Source: Endotrypanum monterogeii (Eukaryota > Euglenozoa > Kinetoplastea > Trypanosomatida > Trypanosomatidae). From it: 64,000 nt of DNA. A model generated the notes under the pieces. The model made no database searches. It was not told the origin of the DNA and saw nothing but the letters and a program-made list of their open reading frames with translations. This document shows positions 10,155 through 20,718 of the stretch, piece after piece. Within the stretch, counting starts at the first letter, position 1. Each line of letters opens with the position of its first letter. The position numbers were made by a program, and so were the translations under genes. Location of the stretch: the NCBI GenBank assembly GCA_000333855.2, contig CM007336.1, positions 64,454-128,453 of the forward strand, given 5' to 3'.

Positions 10155-10261
10155 TTGTGTCTTCGAATATGGGCAAGGTTGTGTTTCCAAAGCACCAATG
10201 ATTTTCTTTTTAAACGACGGAGACAAACTGCCGCAGTAGTCTCCTTTACCTCCTCCCCGTA

Positions 10262-10263
10262 CT
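10262..10263 (-). promoter_or_regulatory. candidate spliced-leader acceptor AG for the small gene
   Basis: On the minus strand a T/G/C-rich tract (about 10264-10300) ends in GGCAG, 107 nt before the ATG at 10154. It fits trypanosomatid trans-splice sites. Inference. Confidence 0.35.
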
Positions 10264-10330
10264 GCCAACAGGGAACAACGCACACACCACAGCAAAGCCT
10301 GAGACCGTAGATTATTGAGTCCCCGCGCAA

Positions 10331-10366
10331 GTGTGTGTGTGTGTGTGTGTGTACGTGTGTGTGTGT
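10331..10366. repeat. (GT)n with ACGT interruptions
   Basis: GT dinucleotides broken by ACGT; CA on the transcribed strand, upstream of the small gene. Confidence 0.85.
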
Positions 10367-10444
10367 ACGCGTACGTGACACCGCGCTCGTCCACCAGTGT
10401 TTTTTTGTTTGTTTGTTTGTTTCACTAGGGGATATGGCATAACG

Positions 10445-10451
10445 TATATAT

Positions 10452-10489
<38 letters not shown>
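10445..10489. repeat. (TA)n microsatellite
   Basis: About 45 bp of TA units with two phase slips near the left end. Confidence 0.9.
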
Positions 10490-10492
<3 letters not shown>

Positions 10493-11345
10493 TAGAGAAG
10501 GATAAGTGGAAAGAAAGAGGACAGACGCAGATAACATGTGTGCGTGAGAGTGGAAATCATACTACCACACCTGCACGTAGAGGCAAAAGAGAATTAAAAA
10601 CGGTTCCTCCACAGAAAACGTGGGAGCCATTCGGGGGAAAAAAACGGATGCAATTGTGTTTCGTCTCACCACGACCACTACCCAGAAACATCCCCTTCGT
10701 TAGTCCCCCCCCACCCACACACACACATCGCCTAGAAAAACAAAAGAGAGGGCCCAAACCAATCGAGGGAATACAAAACGACTGTGTGTACCCCTAGTTG
10801 CTGGCCGTTGGGGGCGCGCGCTCACAATGAATAAAACAAACCATAATATCAACACAAATCTGCAGGTGTGCATGTATATGATCATGTGTGTGTGTGTATA
10901 TGTGTGTGAGGGGGGGGGGCAATGCCGGAGAGCGAGCTGCTCTCTTGGGACGGTGATGATCCCCTCCATGCGGCCTTTCATATGCATGTGTAGTCTTTCT
11001 TTTTTCCAGCTTAACATTCTCATGACTTTGGTGAGGCCTCTGCTTGTTTGTGTCATTATAACCATAGATACACACTTATACACATACACACACTCACCCT
11101 CACCCATGCCCTCTCTCCCCCCTCCCCCACAAAGGAGCGAAGTCGAGAGAGCACCACGTGGATGCAGACCACAGTACGTGGTGCGTAGAGGAGGGCGGGT
11201 CCAAGATCTTCACCTACACAACACCAGATGAGTAGCATTCACATCCTTTCAGCACAGATACAAATTACGACACGTGCCTGGAGGAGCGAGAAGGGAAAAA
11301 ACGCAGCAGGGACGAGTAGGAGGACGACTGTCCGACGGTGCTCTA

Positions 11346-11379
11346 TGTGTGCGTGTGTGTGTGCGTGTGCGTGTGCGTG

Positions 11380-11416
<37 letters not shown>

Positions 11417-11424
11417 ATATATGT
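11346..11424. repeat. compound GT/GC then (TA)n repeat
   Basis: A GTGCGT-type stretch passes into a long TA run that ends in TAATAATATATG. Confidence 0.85.
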
Positions 11425-11795
11425 GTCTGGCAGACTCGCTGAGTAATAAATAAAAAAAGGAGGGGGCATGAAAACAACACGAAAAAAAAAAATTAAAGAG
11501 TGGCGGGGGCTTAGAAGCGAAACCGATGAACAATTTACACAGTACGAACAAAATGCGCAGCGCAGATGAGAAATAACGAGTCCCCCCAATACACAGACAC
11601 ACACACAGACACACAGACACAGACACAAACACGCAGACAGAGATAGAGAGAGGGAGGGGGGACAGATGCGTGCATGCACAACATCAGATGTGTATTATCG
11701 TTGTGGCCGTTTTTTATAAGTTCGTGTACGCCTACGTTTCAGAGAACGCTACAAGGTTCGTACGCCCACAACCCCTTCACCCGCCCGACTCGGAC

Positions 11796-12323
11796 CTACA
11801 TCACCACACAGCCGTCGCCTTGGCGACGTTGCTTGTACTTGGCAATCCAGTGCATCTGTGTCTGATTGATGGCACCTTTGCGCTTCTCACGGATCAGTTC
11901 GATCGCGTCTAGAGCAGACACGTTGCCGTACTCCATCAATGCCAAGGCAACCAAAATTGGTGCACGACCCAGACCCGCCACACAGTGCACACCAATGGTC
12001 GGCGCAGGCACAGATGGGTCTTCCTTTTGACGCTGGAGCTCTGTGTCTAGAAGCTTCAGCCAGCTGTCAATCACCGTGCGCGTCGGCGGCGCGCCATCGT
12101 CGAAGGGCCAGCTGTGGACCTCGATGCCGCCGCTCCTCACGAGAGCAGCGTCGTAGGTTGGACCGCAGACCCGCACCAGGTGACGCACGCTGCGTCGCTG
12201 GAGCTCCTTGATGTATGTCGGGAGATTGCTCGGGGACGGCGCGTCGAGAATGAGGAAGTGAAAAAGAACCCGTGACGTCTGCTTGGGGTCGAAGCAGTCA
12301 ATCAGCGTGCTGTTAACCTCCAT
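11796..12323 (-). CDS. PRL-1: PRL-type protein tyrosine phosphatase 1
   Basis: The 175-residue length matches PRL (phosphatase of regenerating liver) proteins. It has WPFDDGAPP at 72-80 (general-acid loop, D75/D76) and the P-loop HCVAGLGRAP at 113-122, with nucleophile C114 and R120. As is typical of PRLs, Ala follows the Arg of CX5R. VRVCGPTY at 50-57 carries the second Cys that can pair with the catalytic Cys in animal PRLs. The protein ends in a basic stretch and the CaaX box CVVM, predicting prenylation and membrane attachment. A Leishmania PRL is reported to be secreted in exosomes. The start is the ATG at 12323; the frame is open upstream without family similarity. A pyrimidine tract ending in AG at 12328-12329 is a possible but very close acceptor. 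A second PRL lies at 20061. Confidence 0.92.
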   Translation of the reverse strand: MEVNSTLIDCFDPKQTSRVLFHFLILDAPSPSNLPTYIKELQRRSVRHLVRVCGPTYDAALVRSGGIEVHSWPFDDGAPPTRTVIDSWLKLLDTELQRQKEDPSVPAPTIGVHCVAGLGRAPILVALALMEYGNVSALDAIELIREKRKGAINQTQMHWIAKYKQRRQGDGCVVM

Positions 12324-12577
12324 TTTTCTTTCGGAAAATACCGGGAAAATGCAACAACAAACAAAAAGAAAAAAAAAGGACTCCAAATGTTTTTGAAAGG
12401 TAGTAAAAAAAAATCCCGAACGTGTTATCCACCACTCAAATGTTCAAGATCCGAACGCAACAGGGGAAGAGGGGGAGGAGAGGGAGAGGGAAGGGAGGGA
12501 AAGAGAAGGGAGGGGGATGTTGCAAGTCAGAGCTTTCTCGTCAGACTTTTTTTCTCAGTTCGCCTAAAGGTATAAAT

Positions 12578-12699
12578 ATATATATATNNNNNNNNNNNNN
12601 NNNNNNNNNNNNNNNNNNNNNNNNNNNNNNNNNNNNNNNNNNNNNNNNNNNNNNNNNNNNNNNNNNNNNNNNNNNNTATATATATATATATATATATAT
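12578..12699. repeat. (TA)n repeat interrupted by an assembly gap
   Basis: N at 12588-12676 (89 positions) is flanked on both sides by TA repeats, so the true repeat length is unknown. Confidence 0.95.
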
Positions 12700-13261
12700 G
12701 TATATAGATATACTTTCCTGGATCAACGGAATCTCTCAATCGTTCTCTGTTTCACTTGTTAATACACGTTTAGTGTCAAAAAAAGGAAAAAAAAATTTTG
12801 CTTCCACGCAGAACCCGCACGCACACATCCACTAAGGGCTATAAGCATACAAGAATACCGAAAAAGGGAAACACAAGTAAAAATGGAGAAACAGGGAGAT
12901 GCGCTCTACAGATATTTCGAATTAAAAAAAAAAGGGGGAGGGACCAGAGAGCGCTCACAAGTGACAAGGGAAGGTGTTGAAGTGACGAGACGGAGAGCCA
13001 AGCAACCAATCGGTAAGCCACGAAGAACAAGGGGAGAGATGAAGAAGGAACGAGCACAACGGGCGTTTTCTTGGGGAAATAAATGAAGTAAGAAAAAAGA
13101 TGCGCAGGCTCACAAACTTTCGCTCGCTCTTTTTTTGTTTGTTTTTCTTGGCAGTGGTAACGAGACAAGAGAGAGATTTTTTAATAAATTACGGATTTTA
13201 AAAAAAGAAATACAGAATCGAAGGAAAAATATTAATGAAAGTGTGAGCGTGTTCCGGATTA

Positions 13262-13264
<3 letters not shown>

Positions 13265-13298
<34 letters not shown>
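13265..13298. repeat. (TA)n microsatellite
   Basis: Uninterrupted TA units over about 34 bp. Confidence 0.9.
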
Positions 13299-13301
<3 letters not shown>

Positions 13302-14970
13302 TATTTTGTTAATAAAGGCGGGTGGGGAGGACGGCACCACAACGGCGACACGCGGATCACAACAAAAAAGTAAAAAATGAAAATATACTGAGAAGGTAAA
13401 AAAACGTATCGATCAACCCACACGTGCGCCGCAGTCCTGTCTGTGCGTCGGGGGGAGAGAGTGTGTGTCTTGCTTTTCTCCTCTCGAATCCTGCGCGAGG
13501 CTCAATCTTTCGTTTCTCTTCTTCGGAAGGAATCAAGTGAAATAAATATCGAAGCAATCACACGCACTTAGACACACAGATATAAAACTACAAAACGAAA
13601 CCGGGTGGAGCAGAAGTCCGACGAAAAGAAGGAGAATCAGAAATATATGCGGCTGCGGCGTTGAGAATGGGAAAAAAAAAAGGGAGGAAGGCGGAGAAAG
13701 GGTGTACGGAGAAGAGAAACCCTGTCGCCCAGTCAAAATACACGCAATATCAACACAATTGCAACAACAACAATAAAAAAGAGAAAGAGGCTAAGAGGTA
13801 AAAATGTATTTGTTCGTGTTAGAGAAGCGCTCTCTGAAAGGAAGAAGACAGAAACAAATGCGTGAGGGCCGGTATGTGTGTGCGCTTCGTAGATGTCCTC
13901 GGCGTTTTCTTATTTTTTTTTTTATTTTCAGTGGGGGTGGAATGAGCAGATATATTTTGTGGTAGTACCCTTGTCTTCTGTGGTGCCAGTCGCCAGACCG
14001 TTCACATAGCACAAAGTTGGAATGAATCACACACACGTACAGTACAACCAATCAGCACCATGCAGCAACCGAGTGACTCACATGCACATGTATGTTTTTA
14101 GCTAACTACGTTCTCTCGTATTCCCCTTTTTTTTCTGCTACCTTTGCTCAAAACGCACAGGCTTTCATGCAGGAGAAAAACATTAAAAACTTTCAAAACA
14201 ATCCTAGGTAACTAGCAACGGAATCAGGAACGCAGGGCTCACATAACTCACATTCGCAGAGCCTAAGGAAAATCCACACATACAAACCGACTGAAGGTAT
14301 CCAAAAAAGAAACTGAAAGAAGTAAACAAGAGCAACAATAACGGCACAAAATTAAATGAACACAATAAATCTTTGGTACACCTTTCTCTGTTTTTTTGTA
14401 TTAAAGAAATATTTTTTCTTTATCGAGACTTATCCAACCCAATTTTTTTTTTTTTGGGGGGGGGGGAAGGATGTGAGCACACAAATGTATGTGTCACTTT
14501 TTTTTGTGTGTGTCTCCACCGCAAACGAGCAAGGAGCACAGATCGAAGCAAAAACCTCAACAACAGCGAGAAAAAAAAAAGTTGAGGGGAAAAGGAGGGT
14601 GCTGGAGAGACTGATTACACACGCCTCACACAACGCAGGGAGAAATTTTTTTTTGTATGGATGTATGCGGATGGTCAACCACTCGGGAAATAATCAGCGT
14701 GCACGGAAAATCACAAAATGTAGACGAAAGGTGAGGAAAGATGGTGGAGAAAAAAAAAAAAAGAAACGTCACACACACACACACACACAAAGAGAGCAGA
14801 GGCGTCTCTGAGGCAGAAAAAAAAAACAAGTACAACTGAGAACAAAATACGAACAATAAAATATTCAGCAATTCAGGGGTGTATGAACAAAACGGCAGGG
14901 ATGCAATTCGTTCTTTTTTTTTTCTGCTCTTAATTTGCTTTTTCTTTCTTAGCTTGTTTCTTCAGCTCTC

Positions 14971-14975
<5 letters not shown>

Positions 14976-15007
<32 letters not shown>
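14976..15007. repeat. (TA)n microsatellite
   Basis: TA units over about 32 bp. Confidence 0.9.
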
Positions 15008-15009
<2 letters not shown>

Positions 15010-15907
15010 CGGCACACGCACAAGACGGAGGATACAGAAGAAAAAAGAAACAAGTAAAAAAAAAAGGCGGAGTGGAAAGATGGCGGAATACCAAACGTGA
15101 AAGTGAATTCTGTTAGACGCACAGAAACACCATCGATATACCGCAGGGAAGTATGTATGTGTGTATGTATGTGTGGGCGTGGAATGTACAAGGCATGGTA
15201 TAGCGTGCAACGGCGGTAGAGGAAAAGAGGTGTGTGCCCAGAAAAGATGAGTATGAAAATTTGGCGAGAGGCGGAGAACAAAAAAAAAGCAGAGAAGACG
15301 TTGACATAGAGAAGCAGACCGGGGAGGGAGAGGGCCGGGAATGAAGTAGCCGCGTCCGCTCAGCGATTTGGAAAAAAAAAGGCAGTAACGATGTTCTCGG
15401 GTGTGGGCTCACCTTGATCATTATAACACGAGTGGCTTCAAGGAGAAACAAGAATAGAATAAGAAAACCTACACCGGCATCGCAGCAAGTCAGCATCGGC
15501 TACCTGACTCTTACATGATCCGCCCAACCCCACCCTCCACTGACGCCGCTAAGAGGCATGAACAGCACTGCCACAGCAAACGCGAACCGTCTCATCAGAG
15601 CCTCGCTCACGGCAAGTAGAAAGACACCAACAGTTGGGGAACCTCACTCCCTTCCTTCTGCCCCGGGATGGGGAGGGGAGGAGGGGTCACTGCCGCTTCA
15701 CTATTTTTATTTTTTCTTTTATTTACCGCGTGCTCACACTTCGATTCAGTTACACAGAAAAAATACAATAATATATGTAAGCAAATCATAAAGAGTTAAT
15801 CAGGCCGCTCACACGGAGGCCTCCGCGCTGGTGTCAGTGTTCCCTCTCCACCCCCCCCCACTTTGCCAGAAAAAAAACCATCTGTCGTATCCTCCCCAGT
15901 TGCTCCG

Positions 15908-18163
15908 CTACAGTTGCCTCTCCTCATCACGACAGCGCTTCCGCGTCGACCACCATTGCGAAAGGCGGAGGCGTAGCTGACCGCACCACACCGTTGCACG
16001 CGTTCTCAGTGCAGTGACCGTTGCCGCGCCCGGTACCGGTACGGAAACGAAGGCTGGTGAAGCTAGCCTCACGCGATTGGCCGCTACTCGCTGCAGGAGC
16101 TCCTCGTCGCGTTGTACGGAGAAATCAAGAGGTGCACTCTGGGGTACGGCTGTCAACGTGTCACTCACATCCCCCAGATCCTTCAAAAGAAACCCGCCCC
16201 GGTGAACAGCCAGCAATCTGTAGCCGCGGCGTCTGTAGTACCCGCGGACACCCACACCGCTGATGACCGCAATTTGCCTGTAACCTTCCTCTTTCGCAAG
16301 GGTCTCCGCTTTCTCCAGAAGACGCTGGCCAATGCCGGTGTGCTGTGCAGCTAACGCACTCGCACCGCCGTTCTCCAAAGCATGGGTGGGCTGGAGGTTA
16401 CCGTAGACATGCAGCTCTCGGATGAGCGCACAAGACAGCAGCTCCGTGAACGGCGTCTCCCAGTTGCGAATATTGACCCGAAGTCGCAGGAACCCGAAAA
16501 TGGTTGCATCCTCCGTTGGAGCCTCAACGGAAAGAAAAATCTCCGTCCCTTCGCTTGCCTCGTAGCGACGCTCCCGCATGATAGCCGACTTCAGCTTATC
16601 GCCAACTGCCTTGTCACCTTTGATCTCACGACATCGAATGCAGCGGCATCGCTCACCGCGCTCCCGCAGTTTTTGGGCGAGCAGCTGACGCAGATTGGCG
16701 ACCTCGACGCCGGCAAGAACGTAGTCTACTGGTATGTCCCGGATGACGCGATTGATGCGGATCCATGGGTGGACACGGGCCTTGACGTAAAGGAGAACAT
16801 CGATCAACTTTTCCAAGCCGTAAGGGGTGTACCTGCCGTCCTTGTACCACTCCTCAATGACTGAGAACGGCGTTGTTTGACAGGGATAAATCTTCCACTG
16901 ATCTGCCTGGAGATATGAGGAGCCCAATACGTCGTCGAACATGGCCTTGTCAGTGGCGGGGGTTGCACTGGGCAGGTCAGGCATGAGGTGAATATCTACT
17001 TTGAAGCAGCTGTCCTTAAGCAGCTTGATCGCGTTGATGGTGTCCTCGCGAGTCGCCTGGCGGTTGACGTAAGAAAGAACGCCGTCGTCTGTGTGCTGCA
17101 CCCCCAGCTGAACCCGAGTGCAGCCGAACCGACGTAGCTCCACGAGCATCTCAGGCTTGATCGTGTCCGGGCGAGTCTCGAGGGTTACTCCAATAATCTT
17201 GCAGTGCGCCGACTCATTCAAAAGCTGTTCCTGAAGCAAATCCAGCGGTGGCCGTCGTGGCGCTTGTGGGGGGTCAAACATAGTGTTGGCGGCGTAAAAT
17301 AGATCGCGTATAAAGCGCTCACGGTAGGATAACGGATAGCTCTCCCACGTGCCGCCCAGAACTAAAAGCTCGACCTTATCGGCGGGGTGCCCAATGGACA
17401 TGAGAGAACGGACGCGCTCCTCAAACTGGCGGTAGGGATCGAACTCGAGGCGGTTAGCCCGCCGAACGCCGGGCTCGTTAAGCAGGTAGCTGCGCGGCTG
17501 CCCCGGCTCGTTGGGGCAGTAATAGCAATTCCACTGGCAGCTGAACTTCTGCCCGTCTGGGTAGGCGGACGTGAACACGGTGACGACGAGGACGCCCGAC
17601 TGACTACGCGGGGCCTTGAACACGAGGTAGCGCTCCAACACTGGACACGCCAGAGACATCTTTGCAGGGGAAGAGAGGGAAGCACGAGATGGGGCCAAAG
17701 TCGGCAGTGCGCGGATGTCCTCCACGTCAGGAAGAGGCGCAGCCGCAGAAAGATCCAGTGCCTCTGAAGAGGTCAAGCTGACCGGCTCGATTTGCGCCGG
17801 CGTGTGGCCTCCCTTCGCAGCACCAGCACCAGCCAAAGCAGCGTCGACAGAGCTGTTCCGCAGCAGATGTTTGTATCCCGCGAGGAGCAATGTTTTTTTA
17901 AAGACACGACGATACACTTTTTGCAGCTTTCGCTGAGCCTTCTCGATATCCGCGTCACACTGCGGCCTCGTCGCGATGATGTCACACACAAACCGCGCCG
18001 CTTCCTCCAAATCCTCCTCGGTGAAATCATTTGGGTCTGACTCCTGTAGCAGCCGCTCCAGGGTTGGTAGGTTGGCTAGTTTGTGTTCGACACGCTTCCA
18101 GTCCACGTCTGACGGCTTCCCCGACCGGGACCCCTCCTCCGTGTCACTGCCACAGGAAGACAT
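15908..18163 (-). CDS. ELP3: ELP3-family radical SAM / acetyltransferase (Elongator catalytic subunit-like, probably ELP3b type)
   Basis: A 751-residue protein with the two ELP3 halves. The radical SAM region has C209-x3-C213-x2-C216 (CQWNCYYCPNEP), then VLGGTW, GVTLETRPD at 325-333, LGVQ and HLMPDLP at 392-398. The acetyltransferase half has IRELHVYG at 581-588, the acetyl-CoA loop TGIGQRLL around 609-616 and GVGVRGYYRRRGYRL at 636-650. The middle region carries CRCIRCRE at 506-513, a likely metal site. In Elongator, ELP3 makes carboxymethyl-type modifications on wobble uridine of tRNA. In T. brucei a divergent ELP3b is reported to be nucleolar and to restrain rDNA transcription. The N-terminus (about 175 residues) and a C-terminal extension of about 100 residues are unusual. 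The cluster spacing differs from the CX9CX2C of human and yeast ELP3, supporting the ELP3b-like assignment (inference). Start: ATG at 18163. Confidence 0.92.
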   Translation of the reverse strand: MSSCGSDTEEGSRSGKPSDVDWKRVEHKLANLPTLERLLQESDPNDFTEEDLEEAARFVCDIIATRPQCDADIEKAQRKLQKVYRRVFKKTLLLAGYKHLLRNSSVDAALAGAGAAKGGHTPAQIEPVSLTSSEALDLSAAAPLPDVEDIRALPTLAPSRASLSSPAKMSLACPVLERYLVFKAPRSQSGVLVVTVFTSAYPDGQKFSCQWNCYYCPNEPGQPRSYLLNEPGVRRANRLEFDPYRQFEERVRSLMSIGHPADKVELLVLGGTWESYPLSYRERFIRDLFYAANTMFDPPQAPRRPPLDLLQEQLLNESAHCKIIGVTLETRPDTIKPEMLVELRRFGCTRVQLGVQHTDDGVLSYVNRQATREDTINAIKLLKDSCFKVDIHLMPDLPSATPATDKAMFDDVLGSSYLQADQWKIYPCQTTPFSVIEEWYKDGRYTPYGLEKLIDVLLYVKARVHPWIRINRVIRDIPVDYVLAGVEVANLRQLLAQKLRERGERCRCIRCREIKGDKAVGDKLKSAIMRERRYEASEGTEIFLSVEAPTEDATIFGFLRLRVNIRNWETPFTELLSCALIRELHVYGNLQPTHALENGGASALAAQHTGIGQRLLEKAETLAKEEGYRQIAVISGVGVRGYYRRRGYRLLAVHRGGFLLKDLGDVSDTLTAVPQSAPLDFSVQRDEELLQRVAANRVRLASPAFVSVPVPGAATVTALRTRATVWCGQLRLRLSQWWSTRKRCRDEERQL

Positions 18164-20060
18164 CAAGACACTTGGATACTGGGAGGAGGAGGAGGAGGGG
18201 GAGGAAGGAATGGTGAATACAACGCAGCAAACAATAAAGGATATATATATATATATCCGTGTTGGGAGGGTAAGGAAACGATGCGGCTATGAAGTAGCCC
18301 TTTGTTTCCAATAATCTACACGTGGGGCCACAACGACGCACCCTGTGTCAGCACATCAAGCGCCAACCCTTTTGCGCAAACGTCTTTGTTTCCGGATGGG
18401 TGAGAAGGATAGATAGGTGGGTAAGTGGGTAGGAGGCGGAGTCGGTATCCGTCGGCCTCAGTCCTAGATATCCTCATCTGCTCGTCAGATAATTATTGCG
18501 AAGCAAAAAAAACACCAATGCAGTAGCCGCAGAAAAGGGGAGAGAGGGGGGAGGGATCAAATTAAAAGAAGACAGTCAACCTCGGTGCACTACGCAGAAG
18601 TGAAGCGTGCGAGGAATACCGCGCCTGTCCGGTGCCTCCAACACTCAGCATAATGGGGAGATGTGAAGGTCAGGGAGTACACGAGGAAAGACCGCGCACC
18701 TCAGTTGCCATGACTTCATCGCAGTGGATTGGAAAGCAAGTAAGGTGTACACACAAACAGACACCACACTTAGCTGAATTAATCTACACATCTCCTGACC
18801 AATGACCCTTCACAGGCGATGGAGGTGGAAAAGTCGTACATCAATTTTTTTTGTGTGTGTGAAAATGGGAATGAATCCAAGACAATCACCTCAATGAGAA
18901 GCGACCACATTACAAAAAAAAAAAAAACGACCGAGTGGCGCCGAATATCGAGAAATCGAAATCCGTGTCTCACGAGGACCCCCCCTTCACACACACACAC
19001 ACACACACCTCGGGAGGGGGGTCCAGACGTGTTGTCGAGTATTCCAAATGAAAAGGATTTGGAATTATATGAAAAGGTACCACAATTTGCTTCGCTCGAC
19101 TTGCTTTTCTGCGTATGTGTATGTGTGTGTGTGTTGTTTGAGAAAAACAGCAGAGGATAATGCGAAGCCAAGAAATCGTCGAATACATGTACATACCCCC
19201 ACCGTGTCAGACCCTTTCACGCAACAGGAAAAGAAGTCATATTTTGGCTCAACTCGACCTATTATCCTCGTTCTCACGTACACATCGCGTTATGCAAAGC
19301 AAATCGAGTGGAGAAGAGGGGTATAGATTTGCGTGCAAGTAAGGTAGAGGCAGTCCAGCAAGAGGGGCTGCTGTCTTCAACTCCCTTCGTATATCCAACA
19401 CGGCAATCGCTTCACACAAACGCGCCAGAGTTGGTCCGGACCCCATGCGTCACCCCCCCCCCCTCTTCCTCCCAGGTATCAGCGGTAGGCAATTATGTGA
19501 AAGAGGGTATGGAGATGAGAGGAAAACACGAAGCACGCACCCAACCCACACAATTTTGAAGCGAATTATACAAAAAAAAAAACCTGTGCACTAATTAGCA
19601 GACAACATCGCACGCACACCATCCATCAGGGAAAATAAAACACAAACAACATGTGAGCCCTCAGGTACACACCTCAATAAACATTTGCGCACACAGCAAA
19701 AAGTAAGTCGCACAGAAAAGATGAGCTCCAATGTGTGCAGGGGGCAGAGAGTGCAAACGGATATAGATGAAGATGAGGAGGGCGGATGCCGCGTTTCAGT
19801 GGCATGCCCTGGAGTCCCAGTCGCCCACATGCAGCCTGCCTGTTACCATTGTCCCCCGTTGGGGTCATTCCACAATTCAATACCACCACCACCCCCTGCA
19901 TGGCTAGTCCACCATTCCTTCATGAAAGCAGATTTACACGTATATATGTATATATAGAGAGAGAGGGAGAGAGAGGAGGGGGAGGGGAGACGTATGCCCG
20001 TATATTGCCCCCTCGATGACCCCTCCTCCCTCCCCCCCCCCACTTCCTCCCGCTAGCGCC
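18164..20060. other. intergenic spacer between ELP3 and PRL 2
   Basis: It contains a short TA run at 18241-18256, a 14-A run near 18913-18926, (CA)n near 18989-19008, a C-run near 19448-19457 and a GA/TA tract near 19940-19975. It should hold the PRL 2 3' UTR and ELP3 leader. No gene seen. Confidence 0.6.
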
Positions 20061-20591
20061 TCACATCAGAGCGCAGTTGGTACAGACAAACGAGTGCTCA
20101 TGCGTGCGGTGATGACGCGGCTTGTACCGCATAAGCCAGTTCAGTTGCACTTGGTTGATGGCACCCTTGCGCCGCTCCCGCACATAGCCGACAGCATCCA
20201 GCGGGGCCATGTTGCCGAACTCAACGAGTGCCAGCGCCACCAAGATCGGTGCCCGTCCCAGTCCCGCCACGCAGTGTACAGCGATCGTCTCGGGTGGCGT
20301 CTTGCCGACCTCCTGGGATAAAAGATCAAGCCAGCTGTGCATCACGGACTGCGTTGGCGGTGCACCATCGTCAAATGTCCACCCGTGCACGCGAATGCCA
20401 TTCTTCTCTACCAACTCAGCGTTGTACGTAGGGCCGCAGGCACGTACCAGATTGCGCACACCATGTCGTTGGAGGAGTTTAACATAAGTTGGCAAGCTGC
20501 TCGGACTCGGGGCGTCGAGAATTAGGAAGCGAAGGATTGCCTCATCTGTTCCACTTCGCTTGCAGTCCACAAATGTACCGTTAATATCCAT
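20061..20591 (-). CDS. PRL-1: PRL-type protein tyrosine phosphatase 2
   Basis: A 176-residue paralogue of the PRL at 11796, with the same P-loop HCVAGLGRAP (C107, R113), the general-acid loop WTFDDGAPP (Pro of the usual WPFDDG is Thr) and VRACGPTY with the second conserved Cys. The C-terminus is His/Arg-rich and ends in FVCTNCALM, a CaaX box CALM with an extra Cys four residues before the CaaX cysteine. Prenylation is predicted. The two copies are clearly diverged in the N-terminal third and tail but nearly identical around the active site, so the duplication is not recent. Start: ATG at 20591, which matches the start of copy 1 in alignment. Confidence 0.93.
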   Translation of the reverse strand: MDINGTFVDCKRSGTDEAILRFLILDAPSPSSLPTYVKLLQRHGVRNLVRACGPTYNAELVEKNGIRVHGWTFDDGAPPTQSVMHSWLDLLSQEVGKTPPETIAVHCVAGLGRAPILVALALVEFGNMAPLDAVGYVRERRKGAINQVQLNWLMRYKPRHHRTHEHSFVCTNCALM

Positions 20592-20663
20592 TTAACACGA
20601 ATGGGGCGAGGGAGGGGAATCGGGGGAGAGAAATGTAATCCTTTGCCAAGAGGACGTGCGTTG

Positions 20664-20664
<1 letters not shown>

Positions 20665-20715
<51 letters not shown>
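20665..20715. repeat. (TG)n microsatellite, 51 bp
   Basis: Uninterrupted TG units; CA on the transcribed strand, 74-124 nt upstream of the PRL 2 start codon. Confidence 0.92.

Positions 20716-20718
<3 letters not shown>

Larger units (their letters stand above)
10155..11795. other. intergenic spacer between small gene and PRL phosphatase 1
   Basis: It contains GT repeats at 10331-10366, a (GTTT)n stretch near 10402-10422, (TA)n at 10445-10489, a G-run near 10911-10919, a compound GT/TA repeat at 11346-11424 and a degenerate ACAGACAC array at about 11590-11640. It should include the PRL 3' UTR. No gene seen. Confidence 0.6.
12324..15907. other. long intergenic spacer between PRL 1 and ELP3
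   Basis: 3.6 kb, A-rich on the plus strand (T-rich in the transcript). It has an N gap at 12588-12676, TA repeats at 13265-13298 and 14976-15007, (CA)n near 14771-14789, a T/G run at 14443-14466 and many A8-A13 runs. It should hold the ELP3 3' UTR and PRL 1 leader. No gene recognised. Confidence 0.6.

Noticed and set aside
11590..11640. ACAGACAC-type array, checked as a possible CRISPR or satellite
   Set aside because: No spacers of regular length; degenerate dinucleotide-derived repeat in a eukaryotic genome.
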